Shown: piece by piece, positions 22,694 to 33,560 of the stretch | Layout of the letters: each line of letters starts with the position of its first letter | Position numbering within the stretch: position 1 is the first letter of the stretch | Source of the DNA: Artocarpus heterophyllus | Taxonomy: Eukaryota; Streptophyta; Magnoliopsida; Rosales; Moraceae | NCBI GenBank assembly: GCA_025403435.1 | Contig: CM046330.1 | Coordinates: 19,366,239-19,430,238 of the forward strand | Direction: 5' to 3' | Length of the DNA: 64,000 nt | Notes under the pieces: model-generated | What the model was told of the DNA's origin: nothing | What the model saw: only the letters and a program-made list of their open reading frames with translations | The model's database searches: none | Program-made: the position numbers and the translations under genes

Positions 22694-23800
22694 TGCCAAA
22701 CCATAGGAGGACTCATACTCGTACCAAGCCGCTGTTGGAAATGACAATCTGGCTAACACAAGACTAATGACAATGATTGCTGAACTGTAAAGGCAACTTC
22801 AAGACCAGAGAAGAGAGAATGAGGAGCTGAGAGCTAGTAGCCAAGGAGGCAAAACACAAGGTGAAAACATGCCACCTCCTCCTCAGCCGCAAAGAGAGGA
22901 AATCCCAATTCCAACATTAGAAGCAAGACCTGTTTATCAAGAGCCCTTATTAGTACGATAAGCCAGTCGACTTTGAAGGTTCTAAGGATCCCCTAGTCGC
23001 TCAAGGATAGCTGAAGACTATCGAAGCCACCCTAAAGCTAATGGGTTTTACTGACAATGAGAAGGTTCCATGTGCCTCGTACTACTTAACAATGGAAGCC
23101 CGAATCTGGTGGGATGGGATCGAACAAAGCAGGAATGTAGATGAGATGACATGGGCAGATTTTGTTTAGTAATTCAATACCAATTTCTTCCACATGAACA
23201 TCACTCGGAAACATTATGATGAATTTGAGAACCTACGCCAAGGAGATATGTCAATTAACAAAGTGGTTGCTAAGTTCGATCAGATGGCATGCCTTTGCCA
23301 GGTATGGTCAACGATGAAAACAAAAGGGTTAGAAGATTGATCAGAGTTCTCAAACTAGAAATTGCAGCAATTGTTGATGGTGCAAGTCCACCTAGGAACC
23401 CAGAACAAGTTGTTTTGAGGGCGCAACGAGCTGAATTCCACTTGTCAAATTAAGAAGAAACCAGCCTCAATAGGTCATCGAGCGAATAATGCATGCACTC
23501 AGAACTGTCCTCAACGTAGAAACAACAACAACAATAACAACAACAACAAAAACTGGAGGAACAATAAGAGAAAAGGCAATTTTCAGAATCAGCGGGGTCA
23601 AAACAACAAGAAACCTAATGGTGGCCAGTATAGCAACAATAACAGGCAGAGGCAACCGTGTGCTAAGTGTGGAAAACCACATCCTGGTGAATGTCGTCTT
23701 GGAATAGGCCAATGTTTTATTTGCGGATGTGAAGGTCACTTTGCCATGAACTGCCCTAACCGATCTAATGCTCAAGGTTAGCAAAAAACCTCTCATGCTT
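22694..23800 (+). pseudogene. Gypsy gag with zinc knuckle (broken)
   Basis: It starts near ATGCCAAACCATAGGAGG. The capsid-like core reads LMGFTDNEKVPCASYYLTME, ARIWWDGIEQSRNVDEMTW and FENLRQGDMSINKVV. A basic N/K-rich stretch follows, then CAKCGKPHPGEC and the knuckle CFICGCEGHFAMNCPN (about 23714-23761). Frameshifts and stops are scattered through it. In working elements gag forms the particle and binds element RNA. Confidence 0.8.
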
Positions 23801-23929
23801 AACTCCACCATATGCAAGCTACTTTGGAGGGACCACTAATAAATCAAGGAATATACCAATGCTCGCATTTATGTAATGACGAAAGAGCAAATGGCAGCAG
23901 AAATCTCTAATGTTGTCACAGGTTAGATT

Positions 23930-24405
23930 TCAAGCCTTTCTTTTAATGCACATGCTTACTTTAATACGGCTGCCACACATTCATTTGTATCATCATCTTT
24001 TGCTAAGAAGCTAGAAGAGCATTTAGAACCTATGAGACAGGGATTTACTACGACGCTACCCCCCGGGGGAAGTGATGATGTCTATGCATCATTTGCATAC
24101 AGTTCCTTTACGGATTTCCAAAAGAGAACTTTTTGTCGATCTTATTATGATCGATATGTATGATTATGATATGATTCTAGGATGGATTTCTTGAGTAAGT
24201 ACAATGCTTCTATCGAGTGCCAAAGACAGAAAGTGATTTTTTGTCCAGAAGGTGAAGAAAGATTCGTGTTCATGGGAGAGTCAAGGAAGAAGCCAAACAT
24301 GTTTTTGTCAGCTGTGAAAGCAAGAAAGATGTTAGCAAGTGGCTACATGGGTTATTTGGCAAACATCATAGATAAAAATCAAGAAGAGGAGACAAAGATT
24401 TAAGA
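23930..24405 (+). pseudogene. Gypsy protease region (broken)
   Basis: It reads FNAHAYFNTAATHSFVSSSF, where the family has D(T/S)GATHSF; the catalytic Asp-Thr-Gly is replaced by Asn-Thr-Ala. It continues with MDFLSKYNASIECQRQKVIF, the usual block after the gypsy protease. The open piece is 24182-24403. Confidence 0.75.
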
Positions 24406-25760
24406 TATTTTGGTGGTCCGAGAATTTCCAGAGGTATTTCCTAATGACCTAATAAGTTTACCTCCAGATAGAGAAATCGAATTTGAGATCGAGCTTGCTC
24501 CAGGCACTGACCCAATTTCTAAGGCACCATACAAAATGGCCCTAGTAGAATTGAAAGAGTTGCACACCAATTAAAGGAACTTATTGATGAAGGTTTCATC
24601 TGACCTAGTCATTCACCATGGGGAGCACCAGTGTTATTTGTAAAGAAGAAGGATGGTTCCATGAGACTATGCTAGACTATCGAGAGCTGAACAAGGTGAC
24701 AATCAAGAACAAGTACCCATTGCCTAGAATCGATGATTTATTTGACCAACTTAAGGGTGCATTGGTGTTCTCAAAGATTGATTTATGGTCGGCATATCTT
24801 CGGTTGAAGATCAAAGAAGGAGACATCCCTAAGACAGATTTTAGATCAAGGTATAGTCACTATGAATTTGTGGTCATGCCTTTTGGTCTAACGAATGCAC
24901 CGTAGCTTTTATGGACCTGATGAATCGGGTATTCAAGAATTATCTCGATAAATTTGTCATAGTATTTATTGATGATATTCTTGTGTATTCAAAAAATTGA
25001 GAAGAGCATACTGAGCACTTAAGGATTGTGCTAGAAACCTTGAAGAGACATTTGTATACAAAGTTTTCTAAGTGTGAATTTTCGCTCGACAGGGTATCCT
25101 TCTTGGGATCATATTGTTTCAAAGGAGGGAATAATGGTTGATCCTACTAAGGTTGAAGCTATTCTTAATTGGAAGCGACCAAAGAATGCAAGTTAGATTA
25201 GAAGCTTCTTAGGATTAGCTAGTTACTATCGAAAGTTTGTGGAAGATTTCTCCAGAATAGCAGCGCCTCTTACAAATCTATCTCGCAAAGGAAAGAAGTT
25301 TGAATGGATAGAAACGTGCGAGAAGAGCTTTCAAGACTTGAAGGAAAGGTTGACTACAACTCCAGTTTTGGTTATTCCAGAAGGAAACAATGGATTTGTA
25401 ATTTATAGTGATGCTTCTAAGATGGGACTTGGTGCTGTATTGATGCAGAATGATAGAGTAATCGCTTATGCCTTGAGGCAATTGAAAGATTACAAGAAGC
25501 ATTATCCCACTCATGACCTTGAGTTAGTAGCTGTGGTTTTTGCACTGAAGATTTGGAGGCGCTATTTGTATGGAGTCCAATGTAAGATCTTCACCAACCA
25601 TCAAAGTTTAAAGTATTTATTTACTCAGTAGGACCTGAACATAAGACAACAGAGATGGTTAGAGCTGGTGAAGGATTATGATTGTGAAATCCTTTATCAT
25701 TTAGTAAAGGCTAATCGGGTGGCTGATGCTTTAGCAGGAAGACGGTTGCAACATTGATGT
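24406..25760 (+). pseudogene. Gypsy reverse transcriptase and RNase H (broken)
   Basis: It includes [70 protein letters not shown] and the catalytic [11 protein letters not shown] (about 24961-24993). RNase H follows with [36 protein letters not shown] and [14 protein letters not shown]. There are stops at the position of W in HSPWG upstream, after NAP (24903), and after LFTQ (25629). Confidence 0.87.
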
Positions 25761-25889
25761 CTTTGCAAGCGATGTCTTAACCATTAAGAAGAGAAATTTT
25801 AGACTTCGGTTTAGAAATTATAATGGGGCAACTTTCCACATTGAGTCTTGTTCCATCACTGTTTGATGAGATTTGATGTAAACAAGACG

Positions 25890-26428
25890 AAGATGTAAGT
25901 CTAACGAGGATCAAGCTAGAAATCAAAGAAGAAAGGTGTGAAGAGTTTCATGTTACCGATGATGGAACTCTATATCTCAAGAATTGCTTATGTGTTCCCA
26001 ATGTTGATGGTCTAAGGGAAAAGATATTAGCAAAAATTCATGACACTCCTTATTTAATTTATCCAGGCTCAACAAAGATGTATAATGATCTTAGGGATAG
26101 TTTTTGGTGGTTTGGAATGAAGCGCAACGTTGCAACGTATGTAAGAAAATGTTTGACATGCTAGCAAGTCAAAGCTAAACACCAAAGGCTTGGCGGTGAT
26201 TTGTAGTCAATTCAGATACTGGAATGGAAATGGGAAGAGATTGCCATGGATTTCATCATCGGTTTGCTAAGAACTCTGAATGGATTTGATGCCATATGGG
26301 TTGTTATTGATCGATTGACAAAGACGGCTCATTTTATTTCCATCAAGATCAATTATTCTATGGAGCGGTTGGTAGAACTTTACATCAAAGAAATAGTGAG
26401 ACTGCATGGAATTCCTAAGTCTATTTAA
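25890..26428 (+). pseudogene. Gypsy integrase, truncated by deletion into LTR
   Basis: It contains the zinc-binding N-part, MKRNVATYVRKCLTC-like text, KHQRLGGD, and WEEIAMDFIIGLLRTLNGFD with the first catalytic Asp. IWVVIDRLTKTAHFI follows, then LYIKEIVRLHGIPKSI. The normal continuation with the second Asp and the Glu is absent: after GIPKSI the DNA becomes 3' LTR (TATTTAAGTATATATAT). Confidence 0.85.
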
Positions 26429-26603
26429 GTATATATATATATATATATATAAGTTGTTTTGAAAATATAAAGTATAAAAAAAAGTATGCAGAGTTCTTAG
26501 GATATGTGTATTTAACTATATTGGAATTAACTAGTTTATCATAAGTAATGATAATAAGGATGAAAGTAACGACATCTGTGACGTCCTTAAGAGGGTGTTA
26601 CGA
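26427..26603 (+). repeat. Gypsy 3' LTR remnant
   Basis: It matches 22276-22455 nearly base for base (AAGTTGTTTTGAAAATATAA, GTATTTAACTATA, GTAACGACATCT, GTCCTTAAG) and ends GGGTGTTACG. Only the last 177 bp of the LTR remain. Confidence 0.88.
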
Positions 26604-26639
26604 TAATCAAGTTCCTAAATGCCTTCAATGAAACCAAAA

Positions 26640-29215
26640 TAGTTCATGGTCCCATATACTAGATTCTTGTCCTTGTTGAAGCCTCGGCACAGAGAGTCAC
26701 ACTGCTATTTTGGATAGGATGTCTCTTATCTCTTTTGTAAGTGTAGAAAGTGTAACCATTTATGAAATATGATGTATACCTTATGACTACTGACGATGGT
26801 CCTCTAGCTAGGTTCTTTAAGTCTTGTGACACACTTCTATCTTGTGATGTGGAGCACTTGGCATAGATATATGCTCTAATCCACTCCCAAAAGATCCGGT
26901 TGTGTTCATCATACAACCACTTCTCCTTTCTTGCTCTTTTTGGGTTCGCGTTTTTTAATTTCTTCATGTGCACCTCACTAAAGGTTCCATTTTATTAGCA
27001 TTGTGCAAGGCCTAAAGACAAGCTTGCTCCCACACACCTCGATTTACCAAGGAAGAATTGCCAATAGATAGTCCTCTAGCCTCAATGTTTATTGTCTTTG
27101 GCACCCCAACTGCTTCCGCATTGGAAAAATACTCGGAGCAAAATTCAAGCGATTCCTCCACTATGTAATTTTCTACGATACATTCCTTTAGCCTATTTTA
27201 GTTCTTCATATAGCGCTTCAAAACCTTTATATATCTTTCAAATGGATACACCCATTACAAGTATACTGGTCCGCATAACTTAACTTCATGCACTAAATGC
27301 ACCGTTTGATGAATCATGATGTCAAAAAATACTGTAGAAAATATTTTTCAAGCATGCTGAAAGTTTGCACCAACTTCGATAATAGTGAATCTAGCATAAA
27401 TGGATCAATTATCTTGAAGTATATTGAATTAAAGAATGAGCACAACTTGGTAGATACAAATCTCACATCCTTTGTTAGAATTCCCCGCAACACTAATGGC
27501 AGTAATTGTTGCATCAACACATGACAATCATGTATTTTCATGACAATAAGTTTCAAATCCTTCATCAACACCAACTTTTTAAAGTTCAAAGAATAGCCGT
27601 CCAGCACTTTTAACGAAGCAAGCCATTCACAAAGCTTTCTCTTTTCCCCTCTTGATAACGTATGCTTCGTCGAAGTTAAATAAATGTGGTTCCCTCTTTT
27701 CTCAGAAAGCAAATTAGGCCTAATCTCCATTTCTATGAGATCCAACCGTGCTTTTTCACCATTCTTAGTCTTTCTCAGAATGTCAAATAACATGCCGACT
27801 ATTGATTCATAAATGTTTTTCTCAACATGCATAACATCCAAGCAATGACGAATAAAAAGTGTCTTCCAATATAGAAGTTCAAAAAAGATTGATCTCTTTT
27901 TCCATGGTTCATACGTTAGCAACTTGTCCTTACCTCACTTTCTTTTTTCAACTACCACTTTCACATCTTTTACCACTTCAAATATTTGTTCATCCGCCAA
28001 AGGCTGAGGAGGGTTTTTTTCTTCGATGTTGCCATCAAAGGCTTTTTTTTCTTTGTTTGCGGTAACGATGATCTCTTGGCAACCATCTTCTATGACCAAG
28101 AAAAATGGTTTTCTTATGATTCTTCAACAATTTTTCCTTCAGACAAATAAGACAACCAATAGAACTCTTCATCGAATAACCAGACAAATTTCCATATGCT
28201 GGAAAGTCGTTAATTGTCTACATCAACATTGCATGAAGTGTGAATGTCTCTTCTCAGTAAGCATTTCTAACTTCAATTTCATTTTTGCAAAAGTTCTTTA
28301 GGTCATCGATTAATGAAGCTACTTACACATTAATGTCATTCCCTAGTTGGTAAGGACCCAAAATCAATAAAGACAACATTAAAAACTTCTGCTTCATGCA
28401 TTTTTTTGAGAGAGATTGTAGTTGATAAGTATTATAGGCCAAATGCTATGCCTACTACTCATGTTACTATATGGGTTTATTCCATCCTTCGACAAAGCCT
28501 AAATATACATTTCTTGGATTTGCATTAAACTTAGGATGATTAGCTTTAAAAGTATTTCATTGTGGTGAATTTACCAGATGTCTAAGCATACCATCATCGA
28601 CCATTTGTCATGATGTCATGTCAAAATCTTGGCATGCCCTACATTTCTGAATAAACACCTCAAACATAGTACCGGTGGAATGTACCACAGCACTATTGTC
28701 AACACTGCTTTCTTATTGTCTTTCAGGCTCCTTTCCTTTCTTTCACCTTGACTCTTTGCAAACCGGGCAATAATTCTCATCCCCATACTCATTTTTATAA
28801 AGAATACAATCATTTCCACAAGCATGAATTTTCCCATACTCTATTCCTAAAGTGCTCAAAGTCTTTTTAGCCTCATACATACTAGCTGGTAATTTATCAC
28901 CCTCTAATAGAAGCCTTTCTAGAAAATCCAAAAGATTTATGAAACTAGAATTTGACCACTCACTCAATGCTTTCAAATTCCACAATCCAACTAAAGTTAA
29001 CCATTTGGTGAAATTGGCACACCCCTCATATATGGGTGTTTGACATCATTCATCACTATCTTAAATAAGTCCAAACAGTGTAATAAGTGTTCTTCCAAAT
29101 TATTGACTATGTCAACCATATTATCATGATCATCCATAATATCTTCCATAATAAGTTGGATTGAACTTATACTTGCTATGAAAATGCTACGTTTGGTAAC
29201 TACTGATAATCTCAT
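26640..29215 (-). pseudogene. CACTA transposase (Tnp2/Transposase_21-like), broken
   Basis: Minus-strand blocks lie in the family order. An N-terminal part is at 28743-28985 (WSNSSFINLLDFLERLL, LPASMYEAKKTLSTLG, IHACGNDCILYKNEYGDENY). Transposase_21 core remnants are at 28340-28620 (ALSKDGINPYSNMS and SIWPIILI). The conserved HCLDVMHVEKNIYES and MKIHDCHVLMQQLLPL blocks are in the 202-codon piece 27314-27922. At 27000-27290 are YPFERYIKVLK, RLKECIVENYIVEESLEFCS and AEAVGVPKTINIEARGL. The C-terminal LARGPSSVVIRY, YFINGYTFYTYKRD and RHPIQNSSVT blocks are at 26659-26973. Stops and frameshifts separate them, so no working transposase is made. It would act on the CACTA ends at 16158 and 30222. Confidence 0.88.
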
Positions 29216-29960
29216 TTTGAAATAAATGTCCTCTAACTATTGGAATTAAATGAGATCTACGGTTTCCATATTAAATACAAGGGCACCGAATTTTGTCACC
29301 TTGGGTATGAATTTTGGCAAAATCCAAGAACTCTTCCACATCATTCACATATTCTCTAGTCAATCGAGAATCCCACATCTATTTTCTATCAATTTCTTAA
29401 GTCCTAGATCGAAATATATATATGTATCTATATATATAATGTAAGTCAATTAAAAACGATTTCACAAATTAATTAACCTACCATATATGGTATAAATCCA
29501 TAAATTTAACAAATTATTCATACCTTTCAATTTTAATATAGCTAATCATGCTCAAATATCCACAAATTACACATACCTATCATATTCAAATAGTAAATCA
29601 CATCCATCAAACAAATTAATCATACCCATCATATCCAAATAACTAATCATACTAAAAAATCAATAAATTAATCATACCCATGTCCAAATAACTAATCACA
29701 TCCACAAAATAATAAACATTGATCAATAATACTAAATATATCCAATATATCTAACTAACTAATCATAAATATAAATTCACAAACCAAAAAGCCAATCAAC
29801 AAAATCAAAATCTATAAGTATACCTAATTAAACACTCACAATTAGGAAAAAGATTAAGGAGGATAGAGGTGGAGAGGGATGGCGACCATAGTTTTGGGAG
29901 GTGTTGGATGTGTTTTTGAGATATGGGTTCGTGATTTATGTCTGAGTGTCAAACTAGAAT
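29216..29960. other. CACTA interior, AT-rich, no gene seen
   Basis: It consists of AT-rich repeats of the type AATCATACCCATCATATCCAA and AACTAATCATA between the transposase start and the right subterminal repeats. It is probably the 5' untranslated and promoter part of the transposase gene. Confidence 0.5.
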
Positions 29961-29964
29961 AGGG

Positions 29965-30222
29965 ATTTTAACGCACCTTTCACGACGATTTTTAGGAAAA
30001 ACCGTCATAGAAAGTGCTATATTACATAACGGTTTTTACTAAAACTGTCGTGTAAAATTTAATATACCACAATGGTTTTTCTAAATCGTCGTGAAAGAAG
30101 CCACATCCCACCACGATGGTTTTGTCTTCTCAGGCGAACTCTCTGCAGTTTTTCTCCTTTGGCACGACAGTTTTTAAGAAAAGGTTCTTAAATAAGGGAA
30201 GTATAATCTTGAGTTTTTAGTG
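29965..30222. repeat. CACTA right subterminal repeats and terminus
   Basis: It has CACGACGATTTTTAGGAAAA, ACGGTTTTTACTAAAACTGT, TCGTCGTGAAAG and GGCACGACAGTTTTTAAG, the same words as the left end, then the inverted terminus ending TTTTTAGTG at 30222. Confidence 0.75.
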
Positions 30223-30224
30223 GT

Positions 30225-30705
30225 GAATATCAACTATCTTTGGAGTAATCTCATTGCTTGTGATTAGTTATGACTTATATTGCGCTTAGTTTCTTTCATT
30301 CCTATCGTGGTCAAATTTATGTGTGTGTGCTTTAATATTTTTAGGTTTATCTAAATTGAACAATTAAATCAAAATTTTTATTTTGTTAATAAAGTATACA
30401 ATTTTAACTCTGTAATTGATAAACTATCTATTTTGAGACATAACCTAACGTGACACATATTGTGAGAAGTTAAAAAGATAAAGTAATAAAAAATAATCTT
30501 GAAGTTTAAAAAGATTAAGTAATAAAAAATAATCTTAAAAATATCTTAAAAAATATATATTTGAAATAAAAATTAAATTGTGCCACATTTTTTTCCCTTT
30601 TTTAAAGAATGCTTTCTGATTTATTTGTTTCTTTTACTACATTATTTCTCGTAAAACCCTACACAATATATTCGTGTCAAAAATAATCACTTAACTAACT
30701 AGATA
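30225..30705. repeat. Diverged direct repeat, left copy
   Basis: It begins GAATATCAACTATCTTTGGA right at the CACTA border and runs to CTAACTAACTAGATAC. The right copy is 31567-31972. Shared landmarks are TTGTGATYAGTT, ATGGTCAA or GTGGTCAA, GAGACA-AA, TTTCTTTTACTA and AAAACCCTAC. Nothing coding was seen in either copy. Confidence 0.65.
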
Positions 30706-31566
30706 CAAACAGTATATTTCATAATCTCAAGATAGGTAGATGCAAAAGTGAACGTTGATGGCCAAAATAAAGCAAATGTATATTTTCAGTGGCTATTTTT
30801 GCAACTTTTTCTTTCTGAGTCTGTAAATAATTTTTTCCATCTTTTTATTTTTTTATTCATAATCTATGTTATAAAAACTTCAATTACAACTTAATACGTG
30901 CATTGCATGTACTCAAATTAGTGACATGTAAAAGAACAAAACTCTTGCACTGTTTAAATTTTGGTCCTTTTTTTGTTTTTCTATTCTTCATCTATTTTTT
31001 GCTTTTTTTTTCTATGTTTATTTTTCTTGTCCTCCATCCTTTTCTTTCGTATCTTTAATACTTCATTTTTGTCCTCACCATTTAGTACTTTACATTTTTT
31101 TTCTTGTGCTTTTTGCGTTTCTTTCTTTTTATTAATCTTTTTTTTTTTATGTTTTTCCTTTATTTTTTATTTTTGGAGGTTCCATTTATCTACCATACTC
31201 TTATATTCGAGTTTTTCTTTCTTTTTAAACTCCACTTTTTTTTGCTTTATTTTATTACAAACTTTATTCGTCTATAATTGTCTCTTATAAATAGTATTTT
31301 ATTTTTTTTCCTTTGTTTATGTTTTACCATAATCTTCATTTTAAACTCTATTTATTATTTTTCCTGCCTTGCTCTTATATTTAGTGTTTTACTTTTTTTT
31401 TTCTCTTTCTTTTTTTTTTAATGTTTTCCTTTTTTTTCTTTCTTTTTGGCTTCTAACATAGTCTCTTGCTCCAAATGTTCTCCAAACTTTTTCCCTTTTT
31501 TGTTCCTTTTTTATTTTCTCTTTATTTCAACTTTATTGATCTCTCTAATAGGTTTCCTAAACCTCC
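30706..31566. other. Pyrimidine-rich spacer between the two direct repeats
   Basis: From about 30960 to 31560 the plus strand is almost all C and T (long TTTTTTCTTT runs). The 109-codon open frame over it is F/L/S-only low complexity and is not a gene. Confidence 0.55.
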
Positions 31567-31972
31567 AATATCAACTTTCTCTCTGGAATATTGTAATTGT
31601 TTGTGATCAGTTCTAACTTATATTGTAGTTAAGTTTTTTTAATTCCTCTCATGGTCAATTTTCTTTTAGTGCTTGTCTCAATATTCTTGAGTTATTTGAA
31701 TTAAGTAACTAAATCAGTATTATATTTTTGAGACAAAATCTAATACAATAATGACAAATGGGGGTTTTCAAAAAGATAAAAAAATAAAAAATCAGTTTTG
31801 AATAAAATCTTTTAAAAATACCTATTTAAAATAAAAAAAATAAATTGTGTCAAAATTCTATCTTTTTTTAAGTAATATTTTTTAGTCTATTTATTTCTTT
31901 TACTATTTTACTTCACAAAACCCTACCCGTTATACTTATGCCATATTTTGTCTAAAACTAATTAATTAGAAA
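31567..31972. repeat. Diverged direct repeat, right copy
   Basis: Homologue of 30225-30705, about 1.34 kb away in the same orientation. The two copies share order and many words but differ by many substitutions and gaps, so the duplication is old. No TG...CA termini were seen, so an LTR identity is not supported. Confidence 0.65.
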
Positions 31973-32227
31973 ACTACATGGGAAACCCTTCTATGAACAC
32001 TCTTCATTAAACATGCCTATTCTTTTTCACTTTTCAAAGCTGCACTTTTAATGTTCATTTTATTTTTAAATTGATTTATCAAAAGACTTTCTTGTCCCTA
32101 GTTCAAAAACACATTAGATTTAGAACTAATCACTCCTATGTCATCTCTCTCTCATTTCCTTATTTCTTCTCCTGCTTGTTTTCAGATCAGTACGTTTGTC
32201 TAGCCTCTTTCTCTTCCCCTCCGCCTT

Positions 32228-32247
32228 CCTCTCTCTCTCTCTCTCTT
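32228..32247. repeat. CT microsatellite
   Basis: A (CT)n run of about 20 bases in a pyrimidine-rich stretch (32140-32330). Such tracts are common in plant 5' leaders. Confidence 0.8.
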
Positions 32248-32633
32248 TGTCATTCTCTCTTTGCCTCTTATTTTTTTCTCTCATTTCCAATCCACTTTGT
32301 CCTCAGCGACCTTTTTCTCTCCCTCTCATTGTGGTGATTTTGACAAGGCCAGCATCATCGCATGAAGACTAGATCAGCTCGGCGTCAACTATTTAGAGGC
32401 AGAGATCACCGTCAATCTTTTCACGACGGAACTGCCATAGGTATTAAACTCATATTTTTCTTTTTCCTCTTCCTTTCGTTGTCGTTTTTCGTTCTCGTCG
32501 AGGATTACTGTAGCTGTCGATCCATAGTTTTATGTGTCGCTCACGGATTCTTCTTTTAGCTTTCTCCATCGCTTTAATGCCGATGATTCTGACCGAAATC
32601 TGACGGTGAAGAGGAAGGCCATGGTGGCGGCTG

Positions 32634-32751
32634 TTGCTGCCAATGGTGATGGGGAATTCCAGTAGGTTTCCGATGCCAACAGCGACGTTATCATTCATTG
32701 TCAGCGCCAGTGTTGCTGGCTTTGCCCTCGCTTGTACTCTGAGCAAGGTTG
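32634..32751 (+). pseudogene. Possible first exon of an unidentified membrane-protein gene
   Basis: The frame from ATG at 32634 contains a hydrophobic segment LSFIVSASVAGFALACTLSK and then reaches a possible GT donor (GAGCAAG/GTTGGT, near 32749). A CT-rich leader-like stretch lies upstream. The DNA at 32580-32750 is GC-richer than its surroundings. No following exon was found, and the frame stays open into T-rich low complexity if unspliced. I do not recognise a family; chance is a real alternative. Confidence 0.2.
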
Positions 32752-32822
32752 GTTGTTTTGTCTATTTTTATTCGTCTTTTTTTTGTTTTTGTTTTTGTCA
32801 TTATTTTTTTAATTTTTTCTAG

Positions 32823-33129
32823 CATTTGAGCCTGGAAGGAGATTAATAATATTAGGATTTGTTTTGGATTTTTAGCCATAGAGTTTCCATTTTTTTTTTG
32901 AGATCATTAAAATAGTTTTTGATGAAAAAAATAGTTGAAAAAATAATTAGATAATTAGATGCTATAATATTGGAAGCGCTTTTCTTGTGTGCTAGTGCTA
33001 CCTTTAATTGCAGATTTGTTTCCGTTTAATAAATTTGCGAAAATATAGATTTGTTTTTGTTTTTGAGACGATTTGTGGAAAGTTTGTAGATCAGTTTTTT
33101 TTTTTTTTCTTTGGAGATGTTTTACATGC
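32823..33129. other. T-rich interval, no feature seen
   Basis: Homopolymer T tracts and AT-rich DNA; it would be intronic if the exon candidate at 32634 were real. Confidence 0.35.
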
Positions 33130-33179
33130 TTTTTTTGGAGATGTTTTTGTTTTTGATGGGTTTCGGCTAGTTCCGGTGA

Positions 33180-33560
33180 GTTTTGGGACAGAACCTAGCG
33201 GGTTCTGGCTAATTTAGGCACAAAACCTAACGGTTTCAAGACAAAATCTAGTAGGTTCAAAAAAAATATATTAGAATCTAGTAGGTTCTAAGTTGAAACC
33301 TGGTAAGTTACAACTAGACACTCACTCTGACGATCGAAGGTGGTTGACACTTCTTTGTTAAAAAAAAATATATTGGACTCTCGTAAGTTCCAAGTTGGAA
33401 CTGGCGACTCTTTGTTTAAAAAAAAAATATTGGAATTTGATAAGTTTCAAGTGGAACTTGAAAAGTTACAATCTATTACCCTACTCTTGCGACCGTAGGT
33501 AGGTTTCAACGGGTTCCAAGACAGAATCTAGTGGGTTCTAGGACGGAACTTAACATGTTC
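33180..33560. repeat. Inverted relatives of the 757-1420 tandem repeat
   Basis: It has GACAGAACCTAGCGGGTTCT, CAAAATCTAGTAGGTTC followed by AAAAAAATATATT, GACGATCGAAGGTGGTTGAC, and a second round at 33360-33500. Read in reverse complement this matches the unit order at 757-1420 (GAACCTACTAGATTCTAATA, then A/T-rich, then CAACCACCTTCGATCGTC). Confidence 0.65.

Larger units (their letters stand above)
21137..26603 (+). mobile_element. Ty3/gypsy retrotransposon with internal deletion
   Basis: It consists of a 5'-incomplete LTR, primer-binding site, gag, protease, reverse transcriptase, RNase H and part of integrase, in the gypsy order with integrase last, then an LTR tail. The integrase frame runs straight into 3' LTR sequence at about 26427, so the rest of integrase and most of the 3' LTR are deleted. 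A CX2CX4HX4C knuckle preceded by CAKCGKPHPGEC suggests the Tekay/Del chromovirus branch, which is an inference. It is dead because of stops and frameshifts. It lies inside the CACTA element, next to its transposase. Confidence 0.88.
16158..30222 (-). mobile_element. CACTA (En/Spm) transposon, invaded by copia and gypsy elements
   Basis: The left end reads CACTACAACAAATTCGAGAT then TATACTACCTTTATTTAA. The right end, on the minus strand from 30222, reads CACTAAAAACTCAAGATTAT then ACTTCCCTTATTTAAGAACC, so the two termini are inverted relatives. Both ends carry subterminal palindromic repeats, and a minus-strand transposase lies near the right end. The element contains a truncated copia copy (16833-21136) and a gypsy copy (21137-26603). 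The flanking 3-mers (ATA left, GTG right) do not match, so one end may have been altered or the two ends may come from different insertions. Confidence 0.7.

Noticed and set aside
30961..31290. 109-codon open frame rich in F, L and S
   Set aside because: It is a translation of a pyrimidine-only tract with no domain or bias expected of a real protein. The frames at 38598-38789 and 38907-39258 are the same kind of artefact.
30225..31972. Direct repeats interpreted as LTRs of a small retrotransposon
   Set aside because: No TG...CA ends, primer-binding site, polypurine tract or target duplication could be seen, so this was kept as a plain duplication.
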